Source of the DNA: Hyphomonadaceae bacterium JAD_PAG50586_4
GTDB taxonomy: Bacteria; Pseudomonadota; Alphaproteobacteria; Caulobacterales; Aquidulcibacteraceae
Assembly (NCBI GenBank): GCA_023242925.1
Contig: CP096134.1
Coordinates: forward strand, 3,491,501 to 3,555,500
Reading direction: 5' to 3'
DNA length: 64,000 bases
Each line of letters starts with the position of its first letter. Position 1 is the stretch's first letter. The translations under genes and the position numbers were made by a program. Positions 63,787 to 64,000 of the stretch are shown here, one piece after another. The notes under the pieces are model-generated. The model was not told the DNA's origin and did not search any database. It saw only the letters and a program-made list of their open reading frames with translations.

Positions 63787-64000
63787 TAAGACCTCCGCTC
63801 GGTGCGACGTTGCAGCATCGCCTGCACGAAGATGGCGATCACCGTCAGATACATAAGCAGGAACGAGAGGGCCGCGCCAAACGGCCAATCATTGGCCCGC
63901 TTGAATTGCCGCTCGATCACATTGGCGATCATCTGACTATCGGTGCCGCCAAGCAGATCGGGCGTGAGGTACGACCCGAGCGCTGGAATAAACGTGATCA
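63786..64000 (-). CDS. potH: Polyamine ABC transporter permease, PotH/PotB type (partial, runs off the window)
   Basis: Only the last 70 codons are in the window. They read ...FIPALGSYLTPDLLGG, DSQMIANVIERQFKRANDWP, GAALSFLLMYLTVIAIFVQA, ending in a basic tail RRTERRS. PALGSYLTPDLLGG followed by a final helix and a basic tail matches the C-terminus of PotH/PotB permeases. The stop overlaps the potI start (TAATG). A binding-protein gene would be expected beyond the window. Confidence 0.85.
   Translation of the reverse strand, partial: ITFIPALGSYLTPDLLGGTDSQMIANVIERQFKRANDWPFGAALSFLLMYLTVIAIFVQAMLQRRTERRS

Noticed and set aside
1..64000. tRNA or rRNA genes, CRISPR arrays, prophage or insertion sequences
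   Set aside because: Intergenic gaps are short and none shows cloverleaf-like, regularly spaced-repeat or transposase-coding sequence on reading both strands.

Overview
The window is GC-rich chromosomal DNA, roughly 64% GC by eye, from an alphaproteobacterium. Gene content suggests Caulobacterales or a Hyphomonadaceae relative: a TonB-dependent receptor, an HWE-family histidine kinase, AsmA, a complete Entner-Doudoroff set, aromatic-type oxygenases, and many tightly packed genes with ATGA or TAATG overlaps. This placement is inference from gene content. No rRNA, tRNA, CRISPR array, prophage or insertion sequence is visible, and no gene-free gap exceeds about 300 bp.

Layout. 0-11.5 kb: a MAPEG protein, a TonB receptor without a signal peptide, a DUF1203 protein, zapE, an acyltransferase, a secreted EF-hand protein, an HWE kinase with a receiver-only regulator, an isolated sdhB, and creD. 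11.5-21.5 kb: asmA, a CapD-like dehydratase split in two, a CysQ/IMPase-like phosphatase, an unrecognised membrane/coiled-coil locus, a degenerate GIY-YIG-like protein, a YjdM protein, and a four-gene overlapping operon (acyl-CoA dehydrogenase to GDPD). 21.6-30.5 kb: small entericidin-like lipoproteins, a DMT transporter, a thioesterase, an EF-G-like GTPase, pirin, a chemoreceptor and a PAP2 phosphatase. 30.5-44 kb: clpB, a Usp protein, succinate-semialdehyde dehydrogenase, GIY-YIG, PhzF, a sterol-desaturase-type enzyme, a Rieske oxygenase, an XRE regulator, hisN and an FAD monooxygenase. 44-46.5 kb: a four-gene agmatine-to-putrescine operon interleaved with two thioredoxin-fold genes. 48-56 kb: Entner-Doudoroff and uronate catabolism (edd, zwf, a LacI regulator, dhuI-like, kduD/dhuD-like, kdgK, eda). 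56-64 kb: putrescine uptake and catabolism (puuB, puuA, a GntR regulator, spuC-like, puuD, potA/I/H).

How the genes fit together. Unsaturated uronates would be isomerised and reduced to 2-keto-3-deoxygluconate, phosphorylated by KdgK and split by Eda; Eda also serves glucose 6-phosphate coming through Zwf and Edd. Putrescine can be made from agmatine (AguA, AguB) and can be imported and degraded by glutamylation (PuuA, PuuB, PuuD) or transamination (SpuC-like), with succinic semialdehyde oxidised by the GabD-like enzyme at 34.3 kb.

Sequence-quality warning. At least six recognisable or well-supported genes (16.1, 23.3, 27.5, 50-51.5, 51.6 and 61 kb) are each interrupted by one or two frameshifts. 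Every one is repaired by adding a single base, nearly always inside a short homopolymer. This looks like homopolymer under-calling, not real gene decay. Coordinates for these genes are given as the full intended span. A second regularity is that eight of twelve convergent gene pairs overlap by exactly four bases at their stop codons.
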